Notes: a model not told the origin generated them from the letters alone. DNA of 64,000 bases from Strongylocentrotus droebachiensis (GCA_035222895.1 JAVYIG010002095.1:208044-272043); one strand, 5' to 3'. Shown: positions 13,601 to 28,100, counted from the first letter of the stretch. Numbers and translations: made by a program.

Positions 13601-16600
13601 CAACTGAGACACGCGTGTCTAGTACAGCCAGTCACACAGGTCTAGACCTGCCCACATTCAATCACATGTACCCAACTCCTGCATCACAGCTGCCAACCTC
13701 CAGAACAGAAAATCAGTAATCACAAGGCTCAAAATCAGTAATTTTGGGTATAAATCAGTAATTTCCTATGCGGCGCTATGACTCTAATAAAATCGGCACG
13801 CCAACATTGCACAGACACACGATTATCTGAAATTTTTGGTGATTTTACTCACACAAAGTTGTTAAATAATGATTTTCATATCATCACAACACAGTCTTCC
13901 AGGAAAAATGGGGGAAAAATCCGTAATTTTAAACAACATTCCGTAATGGTCGTTAATTTCCGTACCAATTACAGGAAATCCGTACTAGTTGGCAGCTCTG
14001 CTGCATGCATGGACATCGTACACAGCTTAGCCCCACACACTTTCAATCACTGCACACATACACACAGCCCATTCACATCGTACACAGAGAATCACCTCTG
14101 CAATAAACTGATTCCTGTCGAACACAACTTACCATAATTTACAGAAAATAAATAAAACACCCCAAACATGTCCACCAGGATGAAACAAAATCACAAAGTT
14201 TTCGAAATATAGTGAAAACAAATAGAGAAAGCGAACAGAAATACCGAAAAAAAGAAGAAATATAAGAGCAAAAATGGATGGTTTATCGTCGCACAACCTA
14301 ACTACAATATGTGGGTATTCATGGAAGACAAGGTATCGATAGCTGTAATCGGTCTCACAAACGCGCGCGAACATGCCCTTGTTGCTAGGCAGAATTTGAA
14401 GGCAACAATAGCTTCTATGAATATTCATGTAGGCTCGTACGGCTTTTGACTGAAACCACCAATAATGGGCCTTTTAAAATTCATAAGTCATGGTAGAATT
14501 TTGTCTAAGTCTAAGTAAAGAGTGCTCTGATTGGCTAATATTTTTCTGCAGAGTTTGACTGACTCAGAGGTCACCAGACGTTCTAGTTTTTTTGTAAACA
14601 CAGCAAACCACACAATGTGGTCGATTGTCGCGAATGAGTTAAAGAAGTCAAAGCTCATAGACCTACCTATTAGCGTCTGCTTCTATCAGCTGCTCTCCCA
14701 TGCCCCTCCCCCTTATCCATCTCAATGTAAAGAAGTCAAAGCTCATAGACCTACCTATTAGCAGCAGTGAGGTTAGTCTGAAGCTCCTGGCAATGCCGAT
14801 ACAGCTCGCTAGCATCTGCTCCTTTCAGCTCCTCTCCCATTCCAGGCGGCCTGGTGACTGAGGATACCAGCCTGGCCTGAGCCAGCTGCTTACGGAGGTC
14901 CTCAAGCTCTCCTTCGTAGTAAGCTTCCATGTCAGCGATGTGCCGGGAGTACTTCTCCTGGAGATCCATGCGGCTGGACGAGAGAAATACATACCATGAA
15001 ATGTTTTAGTTCATCGATTCTAGCGTCGGGTTATGGTCGGCAAAAGTTCTTGGTCCTGCCATTTGGTTTTACAACTGAAAGGTCTATGTAATGTGTGTTC
15101 CAGCCCCTAACTCTAAAAGTGAAGTTTCACAATTTCTTTTCCAAATCAAACTAAATACTTTCACAATGGTATGATACCACATCATTTTGTTGTAATTTCT
15201 GGCCTTTGCTGCATGTGAGAATTTTAAATACATCAATTGCGAATCCACCAGGTCCAGTATGGGCAAACTGCACAATCTACATCAAAATACAAAGTAAATA
15301 ACATGCCAACCAAATTGTTTCTCTCCTTACTTTGACGATGTTCTTGGACTTTCCACAAGCTTGGCTCCATTCGAGCCCTTCCCTTGGGGCTTGGATGATA
15401 CCATTTCATCTCGAGGGGTGTTCTGTGCTGAGTGTGGATCATCTGACAGGAGAGAGTCCCTCTCTAGGGATGGCTGTCCTCCCCTAGGCTTAGAATGGGG
15501 CAGGTCCTTGTAGGTATCTCCTTCCTCCAGCCTCCAGTAGGTGAAGTCTGAGTAGACAGAACTGGTTTCATCTGCATCTTTTGGGAGAGGCGAGGGAGGT
15601 TACAAATTAGAAATGCTACCATTGCTAACCTGACTAGAGACTCAGACATGCGGGAGCCCTAAATGTTCAGCTTATGAAAAATGAAATAGAGAATAGATGG
15701 AGCATGAATTCAGGCAAGTGCCTGAAAAATTACCTTCCTACATCATTTAAAGACACGTAGAAGTGGACCTCTATTTGGAATTTGAAACTGTTCAGGTGTC
15801 AACAGTGTTAGCCTTCAGTTTTTATGACCAACAGGCTTTATGTAATGCTCTGCCTTTTCCCCATATGAAGTTATTATCAGACATTTGTGTCACCCGAAGA
15901 CTCTCCAAGAGATGAGAGGTATTTCTTGATTTGGCCAACGGATTTGATGTGATATTTCCACCAAGTCTGGTGTCAGGGAATTATGACCTTCACCACATGG
16001 AAACTGACGTCCTACTCCCTTTAAGACAAAAGTCAGGGTGGCTGCAAGGTGTCCATGGTAAGGATAATGACATTGTCAATCATGAATGTAGACACCTATT
16101 CAAAAACAATATCCAAAACTACTCTACTCGAAAAGAAAAATGTATCAAACTGATAAAAATGTCAGAAGCATCACTTCTATTGGTAACTGGAATAACAAAA
16201 TATGATATCCTCTGAAAGACCCGGCCCCGTTAAGGAATTTTTTAAAATCAATAACAAATGCTTAATTTCTATGATAAATTTGCTCTCTGCCAATCAAATG
16301 CCAAGAGTTCAGTTGCTTATAACAGTTCTTGTTACTGATAATAAGATTTCTGAAACAGTGCCCAGAGCTGCCAGAAACAGGCAACACCACAATCATACCT
16401 TTCTGAGATGGTGTCATCTGTTCCAGCCTCTTCTCTTGCTGTTGCAACATATCCTCCACAAGATGCCTCTGGTGTGTCTGCATCTGCTGCTGGCTCAACC
16501 ACTCGTCCTGTAACTTGTTGACCTGGGTCTGGTACTCCTGTTGAAGGGCGGCTTGCTCCAGCTCAAAGTTGCGCTGCATCTGCTGCAGTATGGCTGCTTC

Positions 16601-19600
16601 GGTTGCAGTAGCTGCTTGAAAATGTAATCGATAAGGAGCAGATTCGTAATAGATCATAATTGAGATGTTAATAGTTGAACCCATTATTTCTTATATCACT
16701 AGAAATGATAACGCAAATGATAATTTTCTACTGTTACAAGAAAATAGATCATTAGATAAACTAATTAATAAACTGACTATTTAAAAAGAGATGAATACTA
16801 AAAAAAAGCTTAAGCTGGTTCGGGATGTCCCCATGGTTTGGGAATTTGCTACCTACTTGTAAGGCAGAAAACCCTCACTGATATTATCACTGAACCGTGA
16901 CTGGAGCCCACAATCTTGTAACTAAGCATACAAGTGGATAAACCACTCTTCCACAGTAATAATAATAATAGGCATTTGTATAGCGCCGTCTATCTAGACA
17001 ATGTTATTCCGAGGCGCACAAGGTCATCAAGTTGGGATTTGATTACACATCCTTGTGAATAGGTGCCGAAGTGAATGGACCTCTCTTCCAAGGTACCCCT
17101 TACCTGTCAATTGTAGATTCCCTTGCCCTTCCCCTACACCCACAACAATACGTACATGTATCAAGGACATGAGACATTGATCTACATTTGCCACACTGCA
17201 CCCAGGTGAAGTAAATGGGTACCTGGAAGGAATTTATTCCTTGAAATGCTAGAGCGCCGGTATGGCAGCCGGGCTAAAGCCAGGGTAATAATCGGGAGCG
17301 CCAGGAGGGTCAAATCTGACTGACATGAGCGCTATACAAGAACCCATTATTAGTATTATTAACTTGGGATTATAACCCACAACCTTGTATTTGCATGTCT
17401 AAGTAAATGAACCACTCTTTCACAGTACACCTTACCTTGTTGATGTGGGTTCCTCTGACCCTCTCCTGACTGGCCCTGCTTCTGATCATGGACATCTGAC
17501 CACGTGGTCATCTGGGTGTTGTCCAGTGAGCCGGACACATAGGTGGACGTCTCAGAGGTGTCGTCCAACTGGTCAAGGAGTGGCACCTCTTCCATGTTCA
17601 CCTGGCCTACTTGAAATGAAATCACTCATTGTCAGAGAAATAAATTGTACTAGTTCAACTACTGGTATTTGTGAATTGCATGTTATTGGAGTTGCACATT
17701 TAGACCAGATTCGGCTTCACAAAACTCATATTCAATTCAATTCAATTTAATTTATTCACTAATTAAAACCACATCAAATACAAATACAAAACTAAAAAAT
17801 TACAAACATCTTGACAATAAATACAAGTGAGGCTTGGTTTAAAAATGAGTTGGGACAAATGAAAGATTAAAAATCTTGTAAATTTCATCCCTACATTGAA
17901 AACAAGAACATCACAAGTTACTTTGTAGGTTGAGAAATAACATCTGGCATTGTTACTTTGTACGTTGAGAAATAACATCTGGCATTGTTACTTTGTACGT
18001 TGAGAAATAACATCTGGCATTAACTGAACTTTTTCAGTCAATTAAATGGGAGTGATTTCAGTAGCATCCATAGATTGTAACACATTTCAAAAATCTTATC
18101 AGTTGACTAGTAGAAAACATCCCTCTCTGCTAATGTTGGCATCATCAATCAGTGTTGCAGGCTGCAGGCATTTTTTTTGGCCAAATCATTTCTTACTGGC
18201 TTTTCGACCACTCCCACCAGCATTACATACCATTATCACAGCACTTGAACTCACATTGCAATTGAGCAGTCTACCAATGTATTTAAATGCTCTTCATATC
18301 TTTCCCAACAAAAGTTTATTTGTAGTTATTTGTTTAAGATATGTTTACGTATTGTTATACAAATGTGAGTCGTATGATGATTTTGATGCCTTCCTTTTAT
18401 TTGTACAGGACAATAAAGAAATTCAATAATGTCACAATAATTACTCTCATACATGTATATTCACTACATAATTAACTAGTGGGAATAAAAGTATGCTTCA
18501 ACTAGTCATTAAATAAGTTAAAATAACCAATACAACAACTAGGCTGATACAATTCTATTTGTCATTATTGTGAACTCAGATCTATTACAGAAAACTGTAC
18601 ATACCCGATGCACGCATTGTGTCTATTTCTTGAGAATGTGTTTCACCACTATCCCCTTCCTCTGTGCTAGCGCCCTGGACATGTGGTCGGACACAAGATG
18701 TAGCAGGTTCATGGTTCAAAGCACCATTCTGGAAGCTGCCTGTATAAGGTTTGTGGGATGATTCATAAAACAAAATAATGAAGCCCCTTTCACTATGAAC
18801 ATGGCGGACAAAGAAAGCAGACAAAATATACAGCTCCTCATTCTACCCTCAACAATTGATATGGTAGACAAAGGAACAAAGGAACCTTGCCCTTCCCCTA
18901 CACCCACAACACTACGTACATGCATCAAGGACATGGGCATTGAACTTGGGGATTTGTTATGTAAAAATATGTAGAACACGTGAATATGCATGTGACACCT
19001 GTTTTACAGATTTTTACATAATAGCAGTGAAGGGATGTTCCTTTGTCTACCATAGCAACTGTTGAGGGTAGAATGAGGAACTGTATGTTTTGTCCGCTTT
19101 CTTTGTCCGTTATGTTCATAGTGTTTGCAAATGCCTCAATAGGGCATTTTCGTACTGTAACTAAATTTAATGCATAAGTGATGTGAATTGCCTTGATACA
19201 AATGACTGAATTCACCTGCTGCAAATAATTGTCTTGACCATCAAATGTGAATTGCATACATTAATTGTTTTAGGTAGGACATTCATGATGGCTTGCCCTA
19301 CCTAAAAACATGTAACAAATACAAATTACATTCTGACTACTAAAATAGAATTACTTGTAACAGGTGAATGAAGAATTTGTATTGAGGCACTTCACAAAGA
19401 TGTACAAATTGTACATGCATTTCAAGTCTGATTACATAACAAAAATTGCCTCCTGCCCAGCTTTATAAACATTTTATAAATGTACCCACATTTTAAGCAT
19501 AATTTACAACAAAAGCTGGTCTGTAACCTACAGGTATCTGACAAACCCCATCTCATGGTTACAACAACACTACAAGTATAGTCACTTACAATGTACATGT

Positions 19601-22600
19601 ACATAAGAAGATAGTGGATTTGAATGAACTACTCTTAGACTATTTCCTAATCAAATTCTAAGATATTCAAATATTTCTTACAATAAACTTACATGAGTAG
19701 CAATAAGCCAATGTGTATATACGATCTGCGCATGGGCAGAATAAAAGATATTTGTACAAAATCGTAAAACACACCAAGACAAATACTGGAAATGTGCTCA
19801 TGAAAGTACTGTAATAATAACTATTTATATATTCACCAACTGGCTGTACATTCTATAATACACTGTAGGTGAAAGTATTCTTTTCAAGAAGGCAAACAAA
19901 AGATATTCATGAAGCACCTCCATGACTTTGGCTGTGATTATTCTAAAATGCTGAAAGTGGATTCTCCTTGTTTAAATGATATGCGAACAGGCGAAATGAA
20001 TAGACCATGACCCTGAATAGACCCATGATATTAAGAGGGTCATGGTCTATTCAGGGTCATGGTCTATTCATTTCACCTGTTATGCATATATAATTTATAA
20101 TGGAGGAACCACCTAGTCTACATACATTGCATGCTATGTCCTGTTGGACAAACCTCTGATAAATTCACGTTATCAAGAGCAACTTCTGTTCAGAATTTTT
20201 GCATAGAATTTGTAAATTAGTCTCTTTTGGCATGTCAGTAGGAATACTTAAGATTCATTATACTGCAGATTATGATGGACAATAACAGAACAAACACAGC
20301 AAACTGAGGATTGTAAAACCCCTCACTTAGTTCAGAAGATCTTCCTTCCATATTTCAAACTAAGATTTTTACTAGAATTGCATTATCAAGCAGGCACAGC
20401 TAGTTAAATTTAGTTCAAATCGTATTTATATTCAATAGGGAGACTGGAATATAGCTTTATGAGTCTTAAGATGACAATTATGCTATCATAATGCACTAGA
20501 ATTGCAAAGAAAAAGGAAAAAAAGTGTGGACAAATGCTGCAATCAACCGTTAAGCCTGTAGGAGATACATGTACCCCTGTTAGATAGAAAAAGTATACAG
20601 TTTGCTCTCACCATGGAGTTAATAGCCAAGGAGTGGGGACTGAATTAGGGTCCTCTGATCCATCCTCGAAGCCGCGCTTCCCAAGCAACCATTCCACTAA
20701 ATTGGATTAATGCCGCCTGGTCGCACTGGTCGTAAATAAGATCACATAGAGCATGCGCAAGCTCGGTTGATCAGCCATTGTAGGATATGTTTACATCCCC
20801 AACATGGCAGCTGTCTCGCGTGACGATTATTATTTGGAAGATAATATGGATATTGCCAGTGCCGCCAAAAATATACCAAAATTATAAAATTACTAGTTTA
20901 TGTTGAAAAAATTATATTGAACAATGATTCGACTGTATGAAGGTGAAATGAATGGATCACTTATAATTATAATAATGATAATAAGAAAAATAATCATAAT
21001 ACTTTAAATAATGATGATTAATTAATATATAACAATAACATGACTAACTAGAAATATTGCAATCTGTATTGCCGTGCAATGCGAATGTATCCCCCGGCAG
21101 TGGCAGCGATTTTGTGTCATCCTTCGAAGGAGGGACAAAGATCCCCTCTCCCCTCCCTGAAACAAAAGGATGACGTAGAGAGGTCGCCACTAGTGGCTAT
21201 TGCCACGACTAGGAGCAGCATTATCAAAACAATAAGTGCGTAGATTAGAGTATAATGCATCTCTGTAGAAAATTTGAAAGAAATCTGTCAAGAAATGTGG
21301 CAGGTAGAGTGCACAAAAGACAACCACCAAAATATGGCCTTTTACCCTATAGAAGACGGAACACTGGGGCAGCATCACTAAAAGTTGTAGGTGTGTAGAT
21401 TATACAAAGATACACCTCCATACAAAATATGAAACAAATCTCTCCGGAATGATGCAGTTAGACTGCACACTAGAGTGCACACAAGACATCTATCAAAATA
21501 TGACCTTTGACCCTATAAAAGACGGAACACTGGAGGCAGCATCACCAAAAAAATGTGTAGGCTTGTAGATTATACCAAAATACACCTTTGATCAAAATTT
21601 GTAGAAAATCCCTTGAAAATTATGGCCTATAGAGCGCACACAAACCATCCACAACTAGATGGACCTTCGACCGCACGCAGTCGAAAATGATGCCGAAAAT
21701 GCCGAAAATTTTACTAACCAAAACAGAAGCAAACTATTTTTGCATACATAATGAGCCCTGTGACCTTTGAGCTCATAAACCTAAAAATCTAATCAGTTCA
21801 TTGGCTCTGCAAGATAAAGAAATGAACCATGTTTGGCGGGAATCCATCAATGGGTTCTTGAGATAAAGCGATCACTAGCTATTTTTAAATACATTTACCT
21901 TTGACCTTGGATCTCATGACCCAAAAATCTAAACAGTTCCTTGGCTCTGCAAGGTACATACATGACCAAAGTTTGGCGGGAATCCATCAATGGGTTCTTG
22001 AGATAACCAGATCACGAGAACGGGACTTACGTACGGACAACCCGAAAACAAAATGCTTTGTAGCAGAGGCATTAAATATATCCTTTTACCCTATAGAAGA
22101 CGGAACACTAGGGGCAGCATCACCAAAAGATATGGGTTTGTAGATTATACCAAGATACACCTCCATACAAAATTTGAAAGGAATCTGTAAAGGAATGTGG
22201 CAGTTAGAACGCACACAAGAATATGACACGGCTGCGCAACGCATATTACCGGCATACTGCCTGAGGATACAATTACATATCAACTGGTGGTAAAAGGGTG
22301 TACATGCACCCACATTACACAGCTCTCTGCACTCTTCTCAAACATGACAATTCACCCCCCACCCCCCCCCCCTACACACAGGTGTAATCTTGTATCGGCT
22401 GGTGGTAAAAGGCTGTACGTGCACCCACATCACACAGCTCTCTGCACTCTTCTCAAACATGACAATTCACCCCCCACCCCCCCCCCCCTACACACAGGTG
22501 TAATCCTATATCAGCTGGTGGTAAAAGGGTGTACATGTGCACCCACATCACACAGCTCTCTGCACTCTTCTCAATCATGACACAACCCCCCCCCCCCCCT

Positions 22601-24715
22601 ACACACAGGTGTAATCCTATATCAGCTGGTGGTAAAAGGGTGTCATGTGCACCCACATCACACAGCTCTCTGCACTCTTCTCAATCATGACACAACCCCC
22701 CCCCCCCCCCACACACAGGTGTAATCCTATATCAGCTGGTGGTAAAAGGGTGTCATGTGCACCCACATCACACAGCTCTCTGCACTCTTCCCAAACATGA
22801 CAACTTCCCCCCCCCCCCCGCACTACACACAAGTGCAATCTTATATCAGCTGGTGGTAAAAGGGTGTCATGTGCACCCACATCACACAGCTCTCTGCACT
22901 CTTCTCAAACATGACAACCCCCCCCCCCCCCCCACACACAGGTGTAATCCTATATCAGCTGGTGGTAAAAGGGTGTCATGTGCACCCACATCACACAGCT
23001 CTCTGCACTCTTCCCAAACATGACAACTTCCCCCCCCCCCCCCCCCCACTACACACAAGTGCAATCTTATATCAGCTGGTGGTAAAAGGGTGTTAAGTGC
23101 ACCCACATCACACAGCTCTCTGCACTCTGCTCAAACATGACAACCCCCCCCCCCCACTACACACAAGTGCAATCTTTTATCAGCTGGTGGTAAAAGGGTG
23201 TTAAGTGCACCCACATTACACAGCTCTCTGCTGTCTTCTCAAACATGACAACCCCCCGCCTTCACATACAGATGTAATCTTACATCAGCTGGTGGTAAAA
23301 GGGTGTCATGTGCACCCACATCACACAGCTCTCTGCTCTCTTCTCAAACATGACAACCCCCCCCCCCCCCCCACTACACACAAGTGCAATCTTATATCAG
23401 CTGGTGGTAAAAGGGTGTTAAGTGCACCCACATTACACAGCTCTCTGCTGTCTTCTCAAACATGACAACCCCCCGCCTTCACATACAGATGTAATCTTAC
23501 ATCAGCTGGTGGTAAAAGGGTGTTAAGTGCACCCACATTACACAGCTCTCTGCTGTCTTCTCAAACATGACAACCCCCCGCCTTCACATACAGATGTAAT
23601 CTTACATCAGCTGGTGGTAAAAGGGTGTCATGTGCACCCACATCACACAGCTCTCTGCACTCTGCTCAAACATGACAACCCCCCCCCCCCCCCCCACTAC
23701 ACACAAGTGCAATCTTTTATCAGCTGGTGGTAAAAGGGTGTTAAGTGCACCCACATTACACAGCTCTCTGCTGTCTTCTCAAACATGACAACCCCCCGCC
23801 TTCACATACAGATGTAATCTTACATCAGCTGGTGGTAAAAGGGTGTCATGTGCACCCACATCACACAGCTCTCTGCACTCTGCTCAAACATGACAACCCC
23901 CCCCCCCCACTACACACAAGTGCAATCTTATATCAGCTGGTGGTAAAAGGGTGTTAAGTGCACCCACATTACACAGCTCTCTGCTGTCTTCTCAAACATG
24001 ACAACCCCCCGCCTTCACATACAGATGTAATCTTATATCAGCTGGTGGTAAAAGGGTGTCATGTGCACCCACATCACACAGCTCTCTGCTCTCTTCTCAA
24101 ACATGACAACCCCCCGCCTTCACATACAGATGTAATCTTACATCAGCTGGTGGTAAAAGGGTGTCATGTGCACCCACATCACACAGCTCTCTGCACTCTG
24201 CTCAAACATGACAACCCCCCCCCCCCCCCCCACTACACACAAGTGCAATCTTATAACAGCTGGTGGTAAAAGGGTGTTAAGTGCACCCACATTACACAGC
24301 TCTCTGCCGTCTTCTCAAACATGACAACCCCCCGCCTTCACATACAGATGTAATCTTACATCAGCTGGTGGTAAAAGGGTGTACGTGTGCACCCACATCA
24401 CACAGCTCTCTGCATTCTTCTCATACATGACGACCCCCCCCCCTACACACAGGTGTAATCTTACATCAGCTGGTGGTAAAAGGGTGTACGTGTGCACCCA
24501 CATCACACAGCTCTCTGCACTCTCATACATGCCAACATTTGAAAATCAGAAATCTGTACAAATTATGCTATTTCAAAAAAAAAGAGGAACAATCCTAACT
24601 CTCCTAGCTGTAACATCACGGATATCTCCAATTCCGTTTAACCGCCAGTCAAAACCGGACGGTTTTCGGTTAAACGATTTATTTATAAAAAATAATAAAA
24701 AAAAAAAAAAAAATA

Positions 24716-24750
<35 letters not shown>

Positions 24751-25131
24751 TAATTTTTTTTTGTCGGCAGCAAGCCAGGTCCGTGTGAAAAAGCGGGAAG
24801 GAATTTCATTTGTGCTTGTGAACTTGTCATAAATAATAGTAACAATGTCGATTTTAGAGGAATGTGTAAGATCATTAATGTAAAGTAAAAACAGTAGAGG
24901 ACCTAGGATAGAACCTTGTGGTAGGCCATGTGTTCAAGTTGGATGAATTATTATTATAAATTACATATTGAGATCTATTACAAAGATTACTTTCAAACCA
25001 AGATGACAGACAAATTGGAGTGTTGTTCTAGTTTCAGAGTGGTGAGTCAACACACAGATTACTGAGCTGGGAGACATTGCCAGGCATAGTGCCAGGTGTA
25101 GGGGCATAAATCAAAACTTTAAAAAAAAAAT

Positions 25132-25185
<54 letters not shown>

Positions 25186-28100
25186 GGGTAAACGAAACCG
25201 TCCAATTGAAAACGGAATCCGCCATGGGCGGTCGGATACCGGACGGTTAAACGTTTGACTACAGCACTATTCAATACTACAGACAAATTTGTACAGGAAG
25301 AGGAACACCTGCATTAAAATGATAATTATCTTCTCCCAAAAAGAGGAATGTTCCTCTTTAATCTGAACAGTTGGCATGTATGCACTCTTCTCAAACATGA
25401 CGACCCCCCCCCCCCCCACTACACACAAGTGCAATCTTATATCAGCTGGTGGTAAAGGGGTGTACGTGTGCACCCACATCACACAGCTCTCTGCATTCTT
25501 CTCATACATGACGACCCCCCCCCCCTACACACAGGTGTAATCTTACATCAGCTGGTGGTAAAAGGGTGTACGTGTGCACCCACATCACACAGCTCTCTGC
25601 ATTCTTCTCATACATGACGACCCCCCCCCCCCCCCTACACACAGGTGTAATCTTACATCAGCTGGTGGTAAAAGGGTGTACGTGTGCACCCACATCACAC
25701 AGCTCTCTGCACTCTTCTCAAACATGACGACCCCCCCCCCCCCACTACACACAAGTGCAATCTTATATCAGCTGATGGTAAAATGGTGTTAAGTGCACCC
25801 ACATCACACAGCTCTCTGCTCTCTTCTCAAACATGACAACCCCCCGCCTTCACATACAGATGTAATCTTACATCAGCTGGTGGTAAAAGGGTGTCATGTG
25901 CACCCACATCACACAGCTCTCTGCACTCTTCTCAAACATGACCCCCCCCCCCCCCCACTACACACAAGTGCAATCTTATATCAGCTGGTGGTAAAAGGGT
26001 GTTAAGTGCACCCACATCCCACAGCTCTCTGCACTCCTCTCTAACATAACCCCCCCCCCCTACACACAGATGTAATCTTACATCAGCTGGTGGTACAAGG
26101 GTGTACTTGTGCACCCACATCACACAGCTCTCTGCATTCTTCTCAATCATGACACAACCCCCCCCCCCCCCCACACACAGGTGTAATCCTATATCAGCTG
26201 GTGGTAAAAGGGTGTCATGTGCACCCACATCACACAGCTCTCTGCACTCTTCCCAAACATGACAACTTCCCCCCCCCCCCCACTACACACAAGTGCAATC
26301 TTATATCAGCTGGTGGTAAAAGGGTGTTAAGTGCACCCACATCACACAGCTCTCTGCTCTCTTCTCAAACATGACAACCCCCCGCCTTCACATACAGATG
26401 TAATCTTATATCAGCTGGTGGTAAAAGGGTGTCATGTGCACCCACACCCCACAGCTCTCTGCACTCTTCTCAAACATGACAACCCCCCGCCCTCACATAC
26501 AGATGTAATCTTACATCAGCTGGTGGTAAAAGGGTGTACGTGTGTACCCACATCACACAGCTCTCTGCATTCTTCTCATACATGACGAACCCCCCCCCCC
26601 CCCCCACACACACAGGTGTAATTTTATATCAGCTGGTGGTAAAAGGATGTTAAGTGCACCCACATCACACAGCTCTCTGCCCTCTTCTCGAACATGACGA
26701 CCCCTCCCCACCCCCCTCCCCCATACACAGGTGTAATCTTATATCAGCTGGTGGTAAAACGGTGTCGTGCACCCACATCACACAGCTCTCTGCACAAGAA
26801 ATGGCCTTTTACCCTATAGAAGACGGAACACTGGGGGTAGCATCACCAAAAGTTATAGGTGTGTAGATTTTACTAAGATACACCTCAATACAAAATTTGA
26901 AACAAATCCCTTCGGAATGATGCAGTTAGACCGCACACTAGAGTGAAGCCATGGAAAACAGCAACAATTGATGTAGACAATAGCCTTGATCTAGCTATTG
27001 AATCCAAGATTAAAATCGCATTATGTTCCCCCGAAGTTCTAAATGCCCTCGTCGCTGCAGTGAAAAAAGCTATTATCGGGGAAGTTACTCAACAAGTGTA
27101 CGCTGCACTGAAAATGGACATGAAGTCCAAAGAAGAAGAAACAAAGTTGGAGAAAAGGAAAATTGATAAACTTGAGGGGAAAATCAACAGACTACATGAA
27201 AAACTGGATGAGCATGAGCAATGCAGCTGACAAAATTGCCTGAGGTTCTATAGCATCAAGGAGACCCAGGGAGAAAACACTGACAAGCTGGTGTGTGATG
27301 CAGCGGACGCGGCGGCGTTACACTGCTGAATCCAAAGTACCCCACTGGCATACTGCCGGGGGATACAATTAATATATTAATATAGACACATGATAAGCAA
27401 TGTACCAATACTGAAAATAATAATAGTAATTATAAAAAACAGTACTAATACCAATATTGAGAAAAATAATAACAATCATCATATAATGCCATTCAATTGG
27501 AAACATAAATGTAAACATCTAGGCATTATCATCAATAATATGCAGGGAGGTGCTCCCTGACATAACCAGTAGACCTAATATCAATGATCATTATTTATAC
27601 ACAAATAATCAACATCATTAATCACTAAAAAATTCAATAAACAATCACTAGATTATTAAAGGTAATACAAAGTTTTGGGAAATTTGGAAAATTAGGTGGA
27701 TAGTGAATCTTTACAATTTTGATTCATTTGGATGCCCCTGTGGATGTTTTATAAGCACTACAAAAATTAGCCCCTAAAACACTTCTGTTTTCGAGAAAAA
27801 TTTAATATAAAAATTTACCGGTGCTCCCGGTAAATTTTGATGAATTTCAAATAGCGCCTATGGCCGTACAATCGTAGCTGCGACCATGAAAATCTCAGAA
27901 TATGTAGTTGGGATATATAATTTCCAAACGGGAATAGCTAATCGGTCGATTTCAGTCAAGAAACATTGTTTCATCGCTAAATTAATATCTTGACCTTGAG
28001 AGGGAGCTATACATCATAAAGAGTTTATTATTTATAATTGCATAACTTTAGACTCGATTTCAACCGCGACAACGATCAATGTATATTGTAGAAATGCATA

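Larger units (their letters stand above)
24530..25385. mobile_element. Nested insertion inside the minisatellite
   Basis: Outer termini ACATGCCAAC (24528) / GTTGGCATGT (25370-25380), with TGCACTCT at both borders as a possible 8-bp duplication (ambiguous, because the satellite itself contains it). Inside is a second inverted pair (CCGTTTAACCG ~24636 / CGGACGGTTAAACG ~25240), then A/T homopolymer blocks and a reverse-transcriptase fragment. Confidence 0.65.
22270..26800. repeat. ~108-bp minisatellite with a poly(C) run in every unit
   Basis: About 33 units by my count (20 before and 13 after the insertion at ~24530-25380). Each has ATCAGCTGGTGGTAAAAGGG, GCACCCACATCACACAGCTC and CTCAAACATGACAAC, then a C-run of 6 to 20. 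Unit spacing is about 103-120 bp. Three unit classes differ after the C-run: CTACACACAGGTG, ACTACACACAAGTGC, and GCCTTCACATACAGATG; they also differ at GTGTCATG versus GTGTTAAG. Open frames across the array arise because many units are multiples of three; there is no sign of a real protein. Confidence 0.95.

Noticed and set aside
18046-18429. 127-codon plus-strand frame ending near CAATAAAG
   Set aside because: Follows a degraded LINE-tail-like repeat, no domain seen; likely chance or repeat-derived.
19988-20090. Short AATAGACCATGACCCTGAAT inverted and direct repeat
   Set aside because: Small and isolated; no ends or duplications that would support a mobile element.
22270-26800. CRISPR-like array of regular repeats
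   Set aside because: The 'spacers' are C-runs and unit variants, not unique sequence; units are ~108 bp and the genome is eukaryotic.
22287-26866. Many 60-124 codon frames across the minisatellite on both strands
   Set aside because: They follow the repeat period; stops are missing only because units are near multiples of three, and Pro/Gly runs come from C/G tracts. Poly-C lengths vary between units without regard to frame.
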